This document shows, in pieces, positions 38,478 through 48,285 of a stretch of 64,000 bases of DNA. Below the pieces are notes generated by a model. The model did no database searches. It saw only the letters and a list, made by a program, of their open reading frames with translations, and had not been told where the DNA came from. Numbering within the stretch: position 1 is the stretch's first letter; each line of letters opens with the position of its first letter. The position numbers were made by a program, and so were the translations under genes. This stretch comes from Jiangella mangrovi (lineage in GTDB: Bacteria > Actinomycetota > Actinomycetes > Jiangellales > Jiangellaceae), in assembly GCF_014204975.1 (NCBI RefSeq), contig NZ_JACHMM010000001.1:4712001-4776000 (forward strand), given 5' to 3'.

Positions 38478-41072
38478 ATGCGCGTGACCGCGACGCCGCA
38501 GGTGCTGGAGGCCGCCGGCGGGCCCGCGACGGTGCGGGTCGAGATCACCAACACCGGCGAGATCATCAGCGGCTACCAGGTGCGGGTGCTCGGCGCCGAC
38601 CCGGCCTGGGTCGCCGTCGACGACGCCACGCCGACGCTCTTCCCCGGCAGCAGCGTCGTCGTCACCGTCACGCTGACCCCGCCGCCGGACCTCCCCGCGG
38701 GCGCGCGCCGGCTGGCGGTGCAGGTGCGCGAGACGACGCCGCCGCGCCACGCCACCGTCGCCGACCTCGAGCTGCGGGTCACGCCGGCGCCGGGCACCAC
38801 GCTCACGCTGGACCCGGCCGCGGTCACCGCCGGGCGGCGCGCGTCGTTCGGCGTGACGGTGCGCAACACCGGCAACACGACGGTCGAGGGCGTGCTGGCC
38901 GGCACCGACCCTGAGGACCGCGTCGACTTCCGGTTCGTGCCCGCGGCGGTGCTGCTGGCCCCGGGCGAGAGCCTGTCCGCCCGCGTCGAGGCACGGGCCC
39001 GCCGCCCGCTGCTCGGCTCGCCCGCGGTGCGGCCGCTGCTGGTGCGGCTGGACCCGGCCGGCGAGCCGGAGCAGCCCGGCCCGCCCGGTTCCGCCGGCGA
39101 GCCGCTGGGCGAGGCGCCCGGCAGCATGGTGCAGCGCCCGGTCCTGGGCCGCGGGGCCATCGCGCTGGCCGGTCTGCTCGCCGCGGTGACGGTGTTCGCG
39201 GTCGTCATCACCGTCGCGCTGGCCGGCGTGGTGAACCGGTCGGCCGCCGACCGCGACCTCGCCATCGAGGTGGCGCAGTCGCGCGACGACTCCGCCGGCG
39301 CCGGGCGCGCGACGCTGGCCGGGACGGTCGTGCTCATCACCACCGGCGCGCCGCTGCCGGGCGTGGCCGTCGAGGCGTTCGCCGAGGACGACCCCACCAC
39401 GCCGGTCGCCACCACCGCGACCGCCGACGACGGCACGTACGCCGTCGACGGGCTCTCCGACGGCGCCTACCTGCTGCGCTTCCGCGGCGCCGGCTACTCC
39501 GACCTCTGGTTCCCGGCGGCGATGGACAGTGCCGATGCGGCGCCGGTCGAGATCACCGCCGGTCAGAGCCCCGACGCGGCCGACGTGGCGCTCGGCGGGC
39601 TGCCCGCGGTGCTGGCCGGCACCGTCGAGGGCGCCGACGTGTCCGGCGCGACGGTCAGCCTGCGGATCCCGCTGGACCAGCTCGGCGACCAGGCCGAGGA
39701 GGGCGTGGCCGACGGCGCCGCCCCCGACCCGCCGGGCGGCGCGGCCGGGGCGGCGCTGCGCGAGGTGCCGGTGGGCTCCGACGGCTCGTTCGAGATCGAC
39801 GGCGTCCCCTCGCCCGCGGTGTACGACGTCGTGGTCGGCAAGCCCGGCTACGCGACCGAGGTGCAGCGGGTCGACCTGGCCGGCGGCGAGGAGCGCTCCG
39901 GCATCACGATCCGGCTGCGCGAGGGCGACGGTGTCATCGCCGGCGAGGTGCGAGGCGCGGCCGGGCCGATCGGCGGTGCGTCGGTGGTCGCGACGGCCGG
40001 CGACTCCACCGCGCGGACGGTGTCGCTGACCGAGGGCGACGTCGGCGCGTTCACGCTGCGGAACCTGCCGACGCCGGGCACCTTCACCGTCGTCGTCGCC
40101 GCCCCCGGGCACGCCGCGGAGACGCTGACGCTGAACCTGTCCGCCGGGCAGCAGCTGACCGGGGTCTCCGTCACGCTGGGCACCGACGCCGGCGAGCTGT
40201 TCGGGCGGGTGACGCAGCTGCCCGGCGGCGACCCGGCCACCGGCGTCGAGGTCACCGTCAGCGACGGCACGACGACGTTGGGCACCGTCACGCAGAGCGC
40301 CGGCGATGGCGCCGGGTCGTGGCGGCTCGGCGGGCTCGCCGTCCCGGCCACGTACACCGTCACGTTCGCCCGGCCCGACCTCGCGGCGCAGACCGTGCAG
40401 GTGGTGCTCGACTCGTTCGGGACCATCACGGCGGGCGGGTCGCCGGCCGACGGCGTCACGGCCGCGCTGCATCCGGCCGGGGCTGACCTCACCGGGACGG
40501 TCAGCGTGCGCAACGCCGTCGACGGCGGGGTGGGCCCGGCCGGCAACGTCACCGTCACCGCGGTGTCCGGCGCGCGCACGTACACCGTCACGTCGTCGTC
40601 GCAGCCGGCCGATGACGTCGGCCGCTACGTGCTGCCGCAGCTGCCGCCCGGCACCTACACCGTCACCGCCTCGCGCCCCGGCTCCACGCCGGCCGCGGCC
40701 ACCGTCACCCTCGAGGCCGGGCGCGACCGCGACCTCGACCTGCAGCTCGCCGCGCCCGCGTCGGTCACGGCCACCGTCGTCGCCGCCGACGGGCCGGTCG
40801 CGGGCGCCGTCGTCAACCTCTACCGGGCCACCGAGTACGGCACCGCGGCGGCGCCGGTCGCGTCGGTGCGCACCGACGCCGGCGGCCGGGCGGTCTTCGC
40901 CGAGCTGGACGCCCCGGAGCACTACGTCGTCGACGTGCGGCTGCAGGCCGGGGCGGCGCCGGTCGCGGCCTCGCCGCCGATCACCGTCGAGGCCAGCGAG
41001 GCGGCCACCGTGACCCTGAACGTCGCCGCGGCCGCACCCATGGGCTCCACACCGAGCGGGGACTGGCAATGA
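38478..41072 (+). CDS. Bitopic membrane protein, same architecture (copy 2 of 3)
   Basis: 864 residues. Two N-terminal Ig-like domains (EAAGGPATVRVEITNTGEI; VTAGRRASFGVTVRNTGNTT, closely matching copy 1), the juxtamembrane motif QRPVLGRG, a membrane helix (about 229-250, IALAGLLAAVTVFAVVITVAL) and about six external beta-sandwich repeats (DGTYAVDGLSDGAYLLRFRG, GAFTLRNLPTPGTFTVVV). ATG 38478 starts 1 bp after the stop of copy 1; its own stop overlaps copy 3 (ATGA). The tandem arrangement and divergence suggest three subunits of one membrane assembly rather than recent duplicates. Confidence 0.75.
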   Translation: MRVTATPQVLEAAGGPATVRVEITNTGEIISGYQVRVLGADPAWVAVDDATPTLFPGSSVVVTVTLTPPPDLPAGARRLAVQVRETTPPRHATVADLELRVTPAPGTTLTLDPAAVTAGRRASFGVTVRNTGNTTVEGVLAGTDPEDRVDFRFVPAAVLLAPGESLSARVEARARRPLLGSPAVRPLLVRLDPAGEPEQPGPPGSAGEPLGEAPGSMVQRPVLGRGAIALAGLLAAVTVFAVVITVALAGVVNRSAADRDLAIEVAQSRDDSAGAGRATLAGTVVLITTGAPLPGVAVEAFAEDDPTTPVATTATADDGTYAVDGLSDGAYLLRFRGAGYSDLWFPAAMDSADAAPVEITAGQSPDAADVALGGLPAVLAGTVEGADVSGATVSLRIPLDQLGDQAEEGVADGAAPDPPGGAAGAALREVPVGSDGSFEIDGVPSPAVYDVVVGKPGYATEVQRVDLAGGEERSGITIRLREGDGVIAGEVRGAAGPIGGASVVATAGDSTARTVSLTEGDVGAFTLRNLPTPGTFTVVVAAPGHAAETLTLNLSAGQQLTGVSVTLGTDAGELFGRVTQLPGGDPATGVEVTVSDGTTTLGTVTQSAGDGAGSWRLGGLAVPATYTVTFARPDLAAQTVQVVLDSFGTITAGGSPADGVTAALHPAGADLTGTVSVRNAVDGGVGPAGNVTVTAVSGARTYTVTSSSQPADDVGRYVLPQLPPGTYTVTASRPGSTPAAATVTLEAGRDRDLDLQLAAPASVTATVVAADGPVAGAVVNLYRATEYGTAAAPVASVRTDAGGRAVFAELDAPEHYVVDVRLQAGAAPVAASPPITVEASEAATVTLNVAAAAPMGSTPSGDWQ

Positions 41073-44000
41073 TCGAGGCAGCGCCGGTCGTCGAGGTCGC
41101 GCACGAGCCACAGAGCGCCGCCGGCCATCCCGCCGCGCTGACGGTGCGCGTGCACCACGGCGCCGACGGGCCGCGCGACGTGACGCTCACCGTGCTCGGC
41201 CTCGACGGCGGCTGGGCGCCGGTCCCGGCCCGCATCGTCGCGCTGCCGCCGCGGACCGTCGCCACCATCGAGCTGGCGCTCACCCCGCCGGCCGGCACCG
41301 TCGCCGCCGGCTACCCGTTCGTCGTGGCCGCGCAGAGCAGCGATCCCGGCACCGGCGCGGTGACCAGCCGGGCCGCGGTCGCCGAGTCGGCGCTGACGGT
41401 CGACCGGCCGCCCGCCGTGACGGTCGCCGCGGAGCCCGGCGAGGTGCGCACCGCCTGGCGCCGCCGCATCCGGCTCGTCCTCACCAACGCCGCGCCCGAG
41501 CCGGCGACCGTCGACCTCGAGCTGCACGCCCCGGACGGCCTGCGGGCCAAGCTGCGGCGGCGCACGGTGGAGGTGCCGGGTCGGTCCGCTGTGGCGGTGG
41601 GTGGGCGGGCCGGCCCACGCCGGCTCCGGCTCACCGGCGACACCACGCGGTTCGAGTACACGGCGGTCGCGCGCGGGCCGCACGCCCCGGCGACGGCGCG
41701 CGGCGTGGTGGTCGCGCGGCCCCTGATCGGGTCGGCCGCCAAGCGGGCGGTCGCCCTGGCGGCGGTGCTCGCGGTCTGGGCCGCGGCGGCGGTCGTCGGG
41801 CTCCCCCGGCTGGTCGACCGGCTCGAGGACCGGCAGGCCGAGGCGGGCGCGTCTGCGGATGCGGGCTCCGGTGACGACGGCGGCAGCGGCGGCTCGGGTG
41901 CGGACGGCGACGGCGCGACCGGCGATGACGGCGGCGGATCCGGCGGAGGTGACGAGACCGACGGCGAAGGCCCTGAGGCCTTGCGGGTCAGCGGCGTGGT
42001 GCAGGCCGACCAGCCCGACGGCGTCACCGTTGCCATCGCGCCCACGGCCGCGTTCGGCGAGGCCGGCGACGACGCCAAGGTCCCGCCGTCGGCCGTCCCC
42101 ACCACGACCAACGGCGACGGCGACCCCGTCGGCCCGACCCGGAGCACCGTCACCAACGAGGACGGCGCGTGGGCGTTCGCCGGCCTCGGCACCGGCGGCC
42201 ACTACCTGGTCACGGTGTCGAAGGCCGGCTTCCAGACCGAGCGCCGGGTCGTCGACGCCGCGACCGCCGCGGAGCCGATCGAGGTGGAGCTGCGGGCGGG
42301 TGACGGCCGGCTGTCCGGCACGGTCACCGGTCCGGACGGGCCCGTGGGCGGCGCCGAGTTGACCCTGACCGACGGCACCGTCACCGTCACCACCAGCACG
42401 AGCACCACCGGCGACGTCGGCAGCTGGGCGGTCGACGGGCTGTCGACACCGTCGACGTATCTGGTGACGGCGACCGCCGAGGGCCTCGGCGCGAGCGCTG
42501 CGCTGGTCGAGCTGGACGCGGGCGCCGAGGAGTCGCGGGACCTCGCGCTGCGCCGCGGGGTCGCCACGCTGACCGGCCAGGTCACGGGGCGCGACGGCAC
42601 CGGCGCCACCCGCGGACTCGGCGGCGTCACCGTCACGGCCGACGACGGTGAGACCACCCGCACCGCGACGACCGCCACCACCGGCGACGACGCGGGCGGG
42701 CCGGGCCTGTTCACGCTGCCGGACCTGCCGCTGCCCGGGCGCTACACCGTCACCGTCGCCGGCGAGGGCTACCAGACCCAGACCCGCGAGGTGACGCTCA
42801 CCGACCCGGACCAGGCCGTGCGACGCCTGGACACCCGGCTGGTCCCGGCCGGCGGCGAGGTGGCCGGCACCGTCACCGACGACGCCGGCACCCCGCTCGC
42901 GGCCGGGCTGACGCTCTCCGGCGACGAGGGCGCGGCGTACAAGGTCATGAGCGCGGCCGACACCGGCGGCTACCGCATCTCCGGCGTCGCGCCCGGCTCG
43001 TACGTGCTGTCCGGCGAGGTATTCGGGCACGTCACGGCGTACGCGCGGGTCGAGGTAACGGCGGGGTCGGCGGCGACGGCGGACCTGGCGCTCACGCCGA
43101 TCCCGGGCAACGGCCTCACCGACACGTCGGTGATCGTCGGCCGCGCCGTCGACGCGAGCACCGGCGGCGGCCCGGTCAGCTGTCCCGCGCTGCTGCCCGG
43201 CGAGGAGTGCCTGGTCACCGTCACGACGACCGCGACCGGCATCGACGGCGAGCCGCGCGAGCTGACCACGACGTTCGCACCCGACGCCTCCTACACGCTG
43301 CCCGCGCCGGACCAGCCCGGGCTGCTGCCGGGCCTGTACGAGCTGACGGTGACCGCGCCCGGCTACGAGCCGGAGCGGATCCGCGTCGAGGTGCCCATGG
43401 ACGCGACGGTGAACGCGCCCGTCGCGGCACTGCTGCCGGCCCCGTCGATCGTCGGCACCATCACGGCGCGCGTCGGCAACGTCCCCGACGGCACCTGCGT
43501 CGTCGCCGTCCCGGCCGGCGTCGACCCCGAGGGCCTGGGCGACTGCGTCCCCGTCACGCCGGATCCGGACGCCCCGCTGTGCCGGATCGACGGCGGCGCC
43601 CACTGCGCGTTCACCGGGCTCAACGGCAGCTACGAGCTGACCGGGCTGCCGTCGGGCTACTACGACGTCTCCGTTCGGCCGGGCGACCCGGAGTACCGCC
43701 CCGTCGCCCCGGTGCAGATCGGCCTGTACCCCGGCGACGTGCGCCGCTACGACGCCGCGCTGGACCGGCTCGGGCGGCTGCGCGTCACCGTTCAGGCCAA
43801 CGACGGCGAGGGCGCCACGCAGCCAGCGGCCGGCGCCGCCCTCCGCGTGCTCGTCGGCGACGAGGACGTCACCGAGCAGGTCCGCGTCGACCGCACCGAC
43901 GAGGACAGCGGTGTCTACGCCGTCACCCACCTGCAGCCGGGCGTGGAGTACCGGCTGGTGTTCGGCTGGCCGGTCCCGGGCTCGGACCCGCCGCGGGTGC

Positions 44001-47000
44001 TGACCGGAGAGGTGCTGTCGACCGTCGGGCTGAACAACGAGATCCCGCTGGCGCTGACGCTGACCGGCGCCTCGCGCAGCTTCACCGGCCAGGTGCTGCA
44101 CGAGCTGGACGACGGCGGCCCCGTGGGGGTCGACGGCGTGCAGGTGCAGGTCACCGGCATCGTCGGCTACGACGGCCTGCTGCCGGAGTACCAGAGCGCC
44201 ACCGTCCTCACCGACGCCGACGGCCTGTTCGCCGTGGTGCCCGAGCCCGGGCAGGGCGGCGGGCTGCCGGAGGCCGTGCTGCCGATCGTCGACTCGCGGG
44301 TCGACGTGACGGCGACGAAGGACGGCTACGAGCGGTCCCGGCTCACCGACGTCGCGGTGTCCGACGGGCAGCAGCTGCGGCTCACGCTGACGCCGGTCGG
44401 GCGGGCGGTGCAGGGCCGGGTCCAGCTGGTCCCGGCCGTGGCCGCCGACCTGTCGCAGGCCGAGCTGACGGTGACGGGGACGCCGCCCGGCGCGGAGGCG
44501 ACCCGGATCGCCGTCACGCCCGGCGGCTGCCTGATCTGGTCCGACCCGGCCCAACGCGTCGACACCGGCTACACCAACGAGTGCGGCGAGGGCCCCGGCG
44601 ACACCCGGGCGACGCTGGCGCGGCCGGGCCGGTACACCGTCGAGGCGCGGCTGGCCGGCTACGCCGACGTCACCGTCGAGCTCGACGTCGCGCTCTCCAC
44701 GACCGGCGGCCGGCAGCAGCTCGAGGGGTTCGTGCTCTCGCGGCACGGCGCCCTCGAGATCGCCACCGTCGACGCGGCCGGCGAGCCCGTCTACGGCGCC
44801 CGGCTGGTGCTCAGCGCGCCGGGCGTGCCGGAGCAGACCCGGGCCGCGGAGCCGGGCACCAACCGGACCGTCTTCACCGAGCTGCCCAGCCTGCTGCCGC
44901 CCGGCGGCCAGTACACCGTCCGGGTCGAGGCGGCCGGCTACCGGTTCGACTACTTCACCGCGGGACGGCTGGTCACCGGCGGCGTGCCGGCGCCGGACCC
45001 GACCCCGTTCCAGGTGCCGCCCGACGGCGTCGGCTCCTACCAGCTGTCGCTGGTGAAGCTGGGCGAGATCAGCGGCGTGCTGCGCTCGCACACCGTCGTC
45101 GACGGTGAGGTCGTCGCGGCGTCGCTGGTGGGTGCCACCGTCGTCGCCCGGCACGAGTCCGGACTGGAGTTCTCCGCCGTGTCCGGGCCGGGCGGCCGGT
45201 TCACCATCACCGGCACTCGTGACGTCGCTGGGCTGCTGCCGGGCGACTGGGAGGTGCGGGCCGACCCGCCCGACGGGTACGCGTTCGAGGGTGCGCCGCT
45301 CCCGGTGGAGATCACCGCCGACCACCAGGCCGTCTACCCCGACGGCAACGCCGACCCCTTCGTCGTCGCCGTCACCGCCGAGCCCGTCGAGGTGTTCGTC
45401 AACGTCTACGTGCCCGGGACCGGCGGTGAGCCGCCGCAGCCGCTGCCCGGCATGACCGTCGAGCTGCTGCGCGGCGGCCTGGTCCAGACGGCGGAACCGT
45501 GCGACGGCGGCACCGGCTGCTACCGGTTCACCGGCGTGCCGCCCGTGCCGCAGACACTGCGGGTCAGCGGCGAGAACTACGCGCCGCTGACGCTCACCGT
45601 CCGTCCCGAGCCCGGCGCGGCCAGCACCTTCAACGTGCCCGTGACGCAGCTGACCAACACGATCCAGGGCACGGTCAGCGGCCAGTCCGGCGGCACCGCC
45701 GCCGCGCCGCTCGACGAGGTCGACACCTGGCTGTGCCCGGTCTCGGCGGTGGTCGACGACCGCTGTCCGGCGGCCGACGGCGACCCCGTCCGGCCCGGCT
45801 CGGTGTTCGAGTTCGCCGGGCTGGCCGACGGCGGCTACCTGGTCGACGTGCGCCCGCGGGCCGGCCAGCCGTACTCGCCGACCACGCGGACGGTGACCGT
45901 GGCGGCCGGGCAGATCGTCGCGTTCGACATCGTCCTCTACGCCGAGGCCGAGCCGATCACCGTCACGGCCGAGTCGGTCAACGGCTGGGACCTCACCGGC
46001 GCCCTGGTGCGGCTGGTGGACGAAGGCGGCGAGGGTGGCGGCCCGGCCCCGGCGCCGCAGCCGCTGGTGCGGGCCGGCGGCGACGAGTACACGACGACGT
46101 TCGCGCAGGTCCCGGCCGGCGACTGGTCCGCGACGCTGACCGGGCCGGCCGGGCACGTGGGCGTCCACGAGAGCGGCGAGCCGGAGGACGGGACCCGCGA
46201 CCTCGCGATCGAGGTCACCGAGGTGCGGGTGCGCATGGACGCCCGGTCGGCCGAGCCGGACGCGCCGGGGTCGCTCGCCGTCGCGATCACCGACGCCGAC
46301 GACGCGTCGGTGTTCACCGAGGATCTGCTGGTCGACGCCGGCACCGTCACCGCCTACCTGCCCGCCGGCGCGTACACCGTCGCGGCCGAGCTGCCGGACG
46401 GGTTCGGCGGCTGGACGGTGACGCCCGGCTCGGTCTCGGTGCCGGCGTCGGCTTCCGACGTGGCCGCCCGGTTCCGCGTCGACGGCCCGCCCGCGACGGA
46501 GCTGGAGCTGGCGGTCGCGCCCGGGGAGCCGGTCGCGGGGGTCGACGCCACATTGACGGCGACGGTGACCTCCGGCGGCGAGGCGGTCGACGGCGGCACC
46601 GTCACCTTCCTCGTCGACGGCGACGAGGTCGACTCCGTGGACGTCTCGGACGGAGCCGCGGAGGTGGAGCACACGTTCGACGACCCCGGCGCGCACACCG
46701 TCGAGGCCCTCTTCGAGTCCGGCGAGCACCGCGACTCCTCGGACCTGCTGACCGTGACCGTGATCGAGCCGGTCGTCACCCTGACCGGCCCGGCCGGCGA
46801 GGTCGAGGCCGGCTCCCCGGTGTCCTTGGTCGCCACCGTCGACCCCGTGGTCAGCGGGCGCACGCTGCGGCTGTTCGACGACGACGGCCCGGTCGGCGCG
46901 GCCGTCAACCCCGGCGCGGACGGCGAGCACGACTTCACCGTCGAGGACCTGGAGCCGGGCGAGTACACCTTCACCGTCCGCTACGGCACCGGCGACCTCG

Positions 47001-47059
47001 CCGTCGAGTCCGACCCCGTCACCGTCACCGTCGCCGAGGAAGAGGTCGTCGACCCCTGA
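41069..47059 (+). CDS. Giant bitopic membrane protein with about 20 beta-sandwich repeats (copy 3 of 3)
   Basis: 1996 residues. An N-terminal cytoplasmic part with two Ig-like domains (about 1-215), juxtamembrane ARPLIGSAAKRA, membrane helix (about 228-247, AVALAAVLAVWAAAAVVGLP), then an acidic Gly/Asp/Ser linker of about 45 residues. The remaining 1,680 residues are external carboxypeptidase-regulatory/CNA-B-like repeats, including a Cys-pair-rich part (CPALLPGEECLV, GTCVV..GDCVPV, CRIDGGAHCAF) suited to disulfides outside the cell. It ends with two Ig-like modules (VAGVDATLTATVTSGGEAV; VEAGSPVSLVATVDP). No sortase motif or second helix. Last gene of the plus arm, ending 8 bp before a terminator. 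Confidence 0.75.
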   Translation: MIEAAPVVEVAHEPQSAAGHPAALTVRVHHGADGPRDVTLTVLGLDGGWAPVPARIVALPPRTVATIELALTPPAGTVAAGYPFVVAAQSSDPGTGAVTSRAAVAESALTVDRPPAVTVAAEPGEVRTAWRRRIRLVLTNAAPEPATVDLELHAPDGLRAKLRRRTVEVPGRSAVAVGGRAGPRRLRLTGDTTRFEYTAVARGPHAPATARGVVVARPLIGSAAKRAVALAAVLAVWAAAAVVGLPRLVDRLEDRQAEAGASADAGSGDDGGSGGSGADGDGATGDDGGGSGGGDETDGEGPEALRVSGVVQADQPDGVTVAIAPTAAFGEAGDDAKVPPSAVPTTTNGDGDPVGPTRSTVTNEDGAWAFAGLGTGGHYLVTVSKAGFQTERRVVDAATAAEPIEVELRAGDGRLSGTVTGPDGPVGGAELTLTDGTVTVTTSTSTTGDVGSWAVDGLSTPSTYLVTATAEGLGASAALVELDAGAEESRDLALRRGVATLTGQVTGRDGTGATRGLGGVTVTADDGETTRTATTATTGDDAGGPGLFTLPDLPLPGRYTVTVAGEGYQTQTREVTLTDPDQAVRRLDTRLVPAGGEVAGTVTDDAGTPLAAGLTLSGDEGAAYKVMSAADTGGYRISGVAPGSYVLSGEVFGHVTAYARVEVTAGSAATADLALTPIPGNGLTDTSVIVGRAVDASTGGGPVSCPALLPGEECLVTVTTTATGIDGEPRELTTTFAPDASYTLPAPDQPGLLPGLYELTVTAPGYEPERIRVEVPMDATVNAPVAALLPAPSIVGTITARVGNVPDGTCVVAVPAGVDPEGLGDCVPVTPDPDAPLCRIDGGAHCAFTGLNGSYELTGLPSGYYDVSVRPGDPEYRPVAPVQIGLYPGDVRRYDAALDRLGRLRVTVQANDGEGATQPAAGAALRVLVGDEDVTEQVRVDRTDEDSGVYAVTHLQPGVEYRLVFGWPVPGSDPPRVLTGEVLSTVGLNNEIPLALTLTGASRSFTGQVLHELDDGGPVGVDGVQVQVTGIVGYDGLLPEYQSATVLTDADGLFAVVPEPGQGGGLPEAVLPIVDSRVDVTATKDGYERSRLTDVAVSDGQQLRLTLTPVGRAVQGRVQLVPAVAADLSQAELTVTGTPPGAEATRIAVTPGGCLIWSDPAQRVDTGYTNECGEGPGDTRATLARPGRYTVEARLAGYADVTVELDVALSTTGGRQQLEGFVLSRHGALEIATVDAAGEPVYGARLVLSAPGVPEQTRAAEPGTNRTVFTELPSLLPPGGQYTVRVEAAGYRFDYFTAGRLVTGGVPAPDPTPFQVPPDGVGSYQLSLVKLGEISGVLRSHTVVDGEVVAASLVGATVVARHESGLEFSAVSGPGGRFTITGTRDVAGLLPGDWEVRADPPDGYAFEGAPLPVEITADHQAVYPDGNADPFVVAVTAEPVEVFVNVYVPGTGGEPPQPLPGMTVELLRGGLVQTAEPCDGGTGCYRFTGVPPVPQTLRVSGENYAPLTLTVRPEPGAASTFNVPVTQLTNTIQGTVSGQSGGTAAAPLDEVDTWLCPVSAVVDDRCPAADGDPVRPGSVFEFAGLADGGYLVDVRPRAGQPYSPTTRTVTVAAGQIVAFDIVLYAEAEPITVTAESVNGWDLTGALVRLVDEGGEGGGPAPAPQPLVRAGGDEYTTTFAQVPAGDWSATLTGPAGHVGVHESGEPEDGTRDLAIEVTEVRVRMDARSAEPDAPGSLAVAITDADDASVFTEDLLVDAGTVTAYLPAGAYTVAAELPDGFGGWTVTPGSVSVPASASDVAARFRVDGPPATELELAVAPGEPVAGVDATLTATVTSGGEAVDGGTVTFLVDGDEVDSVDVSDGAAEVEHTFDDPGAHTVEALFESGEHRDSSDLLTVTVIEPVVTLTGPAGEVEAGSPVSLVATVDPVVSGRTLRLFDDDGPVGAAVNPGADGEHDFTVEDLEPGEYTFTVRYGTGDLAVESDPVTVTVAEEEVVDP

Positions 47060-47066
47060 CGACCCG

Positions 47067-47125
47067 TTGATCATGGAGAAGGTCGGCTCCCGAGCGCTTC
47101 GGGGGCCGACCTTCTCCATGATCAA
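47067..47125. terminator. Bidirectional terminator between the two eCIS arms
   Basis: TTGATCATGGAGAAGGTCGG at 47067-47086 is exactly reverse-complementary to 47106-47125. The 19-nt loop can pair further (CCCGA with TCGGG). It separates the convergent plus arm (30538-47059) and minus arm (47148-59650). Confidence 0.85.
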
Positions 47126-47147
47126 CTCGGTTGGGGAGGCGCCATAC

Positions 47148-47741
47148 TCAGCCGAGGAGGGCGACGAGGCTCAGGCCGGTCAGCACGATCAGGCCCACGA
47201 CGAAGAGGATCAGCCACCACGGGGCCACCCACGGGACCGGAGCGGGCGGGGCGGGCGCGGGCGGCGGCGGGGCCACGACGGCGACCGGCAGCGGCTCCGG
47301 GACGACCACCATGGGCCGGCCGCAGCGCAGGCAGACCGCGGCGCGCGGCGGGTTCGGCTCGGCGCAGTGCGGGCAGGGCAGCGACGCGATGGTCTGGGCG
47401 CCGACGGTGCCGGGCAGCCGGCGGCGGGCGTCGTCGCCGGCCTCCGCGCCGCCATGCGCGGACTGGCGGACCGCCCAGAACAGCGGGTAGTCGCAGCGGG
47501 AGCAGAAGCCGGCGGCGTCGCGCCGGGCGAGGTCGACCAGACCGGGCGTGCCGCAGCGCGGGCAGACGACCGGCTCGGTCGCCTCGCCGCCGGCCATGGA
47601 CGCGAAGGCGGGCGCGGGACCGACCGCGGACACGGCGACCGGCGGCCCGGCCGGTCCGTCGAGCGGCTCCAGCGCGGCCGGGGTGACGTCGACGCGGGCC
47701 GGGGCGACCGGCGGTTCGGGATCAGTGCGCTCCAGGGCCAT
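47148..47741 (-). CDS. Tail-anchored double zinc-ribbon protein
   Basis: 197 residues. Two zinc ribbons are visible: CPRCG with CSRCD (about 60-85), and CPHCA with CLRCG (about 122-143). A proline-rich linker (APPPPAPAPPAPVP) follows, and one C-terminal membrane helix (about 173-196, LILFVVGLIVLTGLSLVALL) ends at the C-terminus, so the ribbons face the cytoplasm. It overlaps the preceding tail gene by 20 bp and is the last gene of the minus arm. Function unknown; it could be a second membrane contact for the particle or an unrelated membrane sensor. Confidence 0.75.
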   Translation of the reverse strand: MALERTDPEPPVAPARVDVTPAALEPLDGPAGPPVAVSAVGPAPAFASMAGGEATEPVVCPRCGTPGLVDLARRDAAGFCSRCDYPLFWAVRQSAHGGAEAGDDARRRLPGTVGAQTIASLPCPHCAEPNPPRAAVCLRCGRPMVVVPEPLPVAVVAPPPPAPAPPAPVPWVAPWWLILFVVGLIVLTGLSLVALLG

Positions 47742-48285
47742 GCCCGCCTCCGTCCCTCGCCGACGCCTTCACCGACGTCCAGATCAGCCGCTCGCCGACC
47801 CACAGCTCGCCCCGCACGTGCGCGGGCACCTCGTCGGCGACGACGGCGGCGAAGTCCGGCTCGGACAGCCAGCCGGTCGTCGTCACCGTCATCCGCACCC
47901 ACGCGGGGTCGGGAGGCGCCTCGCCGTCGAGCCAGACGCCGCCGCCGTCGACGACCTCGGCCGGGCCGCCGCTGAGCACCTCGAGCGTGCGGGTGAGCCC
48001 GTGCCGGGTGCCGCGCCAGGCCAGCGTCTGCGCCGAGGCCCGGACGACGGTGCGGGCGGCGCGGTCGGGCAGCGACGGGTCCAGCCCGTCGAGGCCGATC
48101 CAGCCGGCCAGCCACCGCACCATGGCGTCCGGCGCCACGGCCACGTCGCCCAGGTGCTCGAGGTTGTCCGCGCCCTCGGCCAGCGAGTCGGCGCCGTGCT
48201 GGAAGATCGACAGGAACCGGACGAAGAAGTCGTCGTCCAGCATGCCGATCGGCATCTGCGTCACCAGCCACTGCGGCGACCTCAC
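47722..48285 (-). CDS. Phage tail protein I-like baseplate subunit
   Basis: 187 residues. Landmarks of the P2 gpI/eCIS tail-protein family are MLDDDFFVRFLSIFQHGADSL near the start, VRWLAGWIGLDGLDPSLPDR, and TLAWRGTRHGLTRTLEVLSG, followed by a C-terminal beta region. Such subunits complete the baseplate wedge with baseplate J. GTG 48285 overlaps the J stop (GTGA), so the longer upstream frame is rejected. Confidence 0.82.
   Translation of the reverse strand: MRSPQWLVTQMPIGMLDDDFFVRFLSIFQHGADSLAEGADNLEHLGDVAVAPDAMVRWLAGWIGLDGLDPSLPDRAARTVVRASAQTLAWRGTRHGLTRTLEVLSGGPAEVVDGGGVWLDGEAPPDPAWVRMTVTTTGWLSEPDFAAVVADEVPAHVRGELWVGERLIWTSVKASARDGGGHGPGAH

Noticed and set aside
40922-47125. 2067-residue open frame on the minus strand
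   Set aside because: It lies wholly antisense to the bitopic membrane protein genes, has the His/Asp/Gly/Arg composition of a GC-rich shadow frame, and shows no domain; the plus-strand frame has clear repeats and coupled starts.
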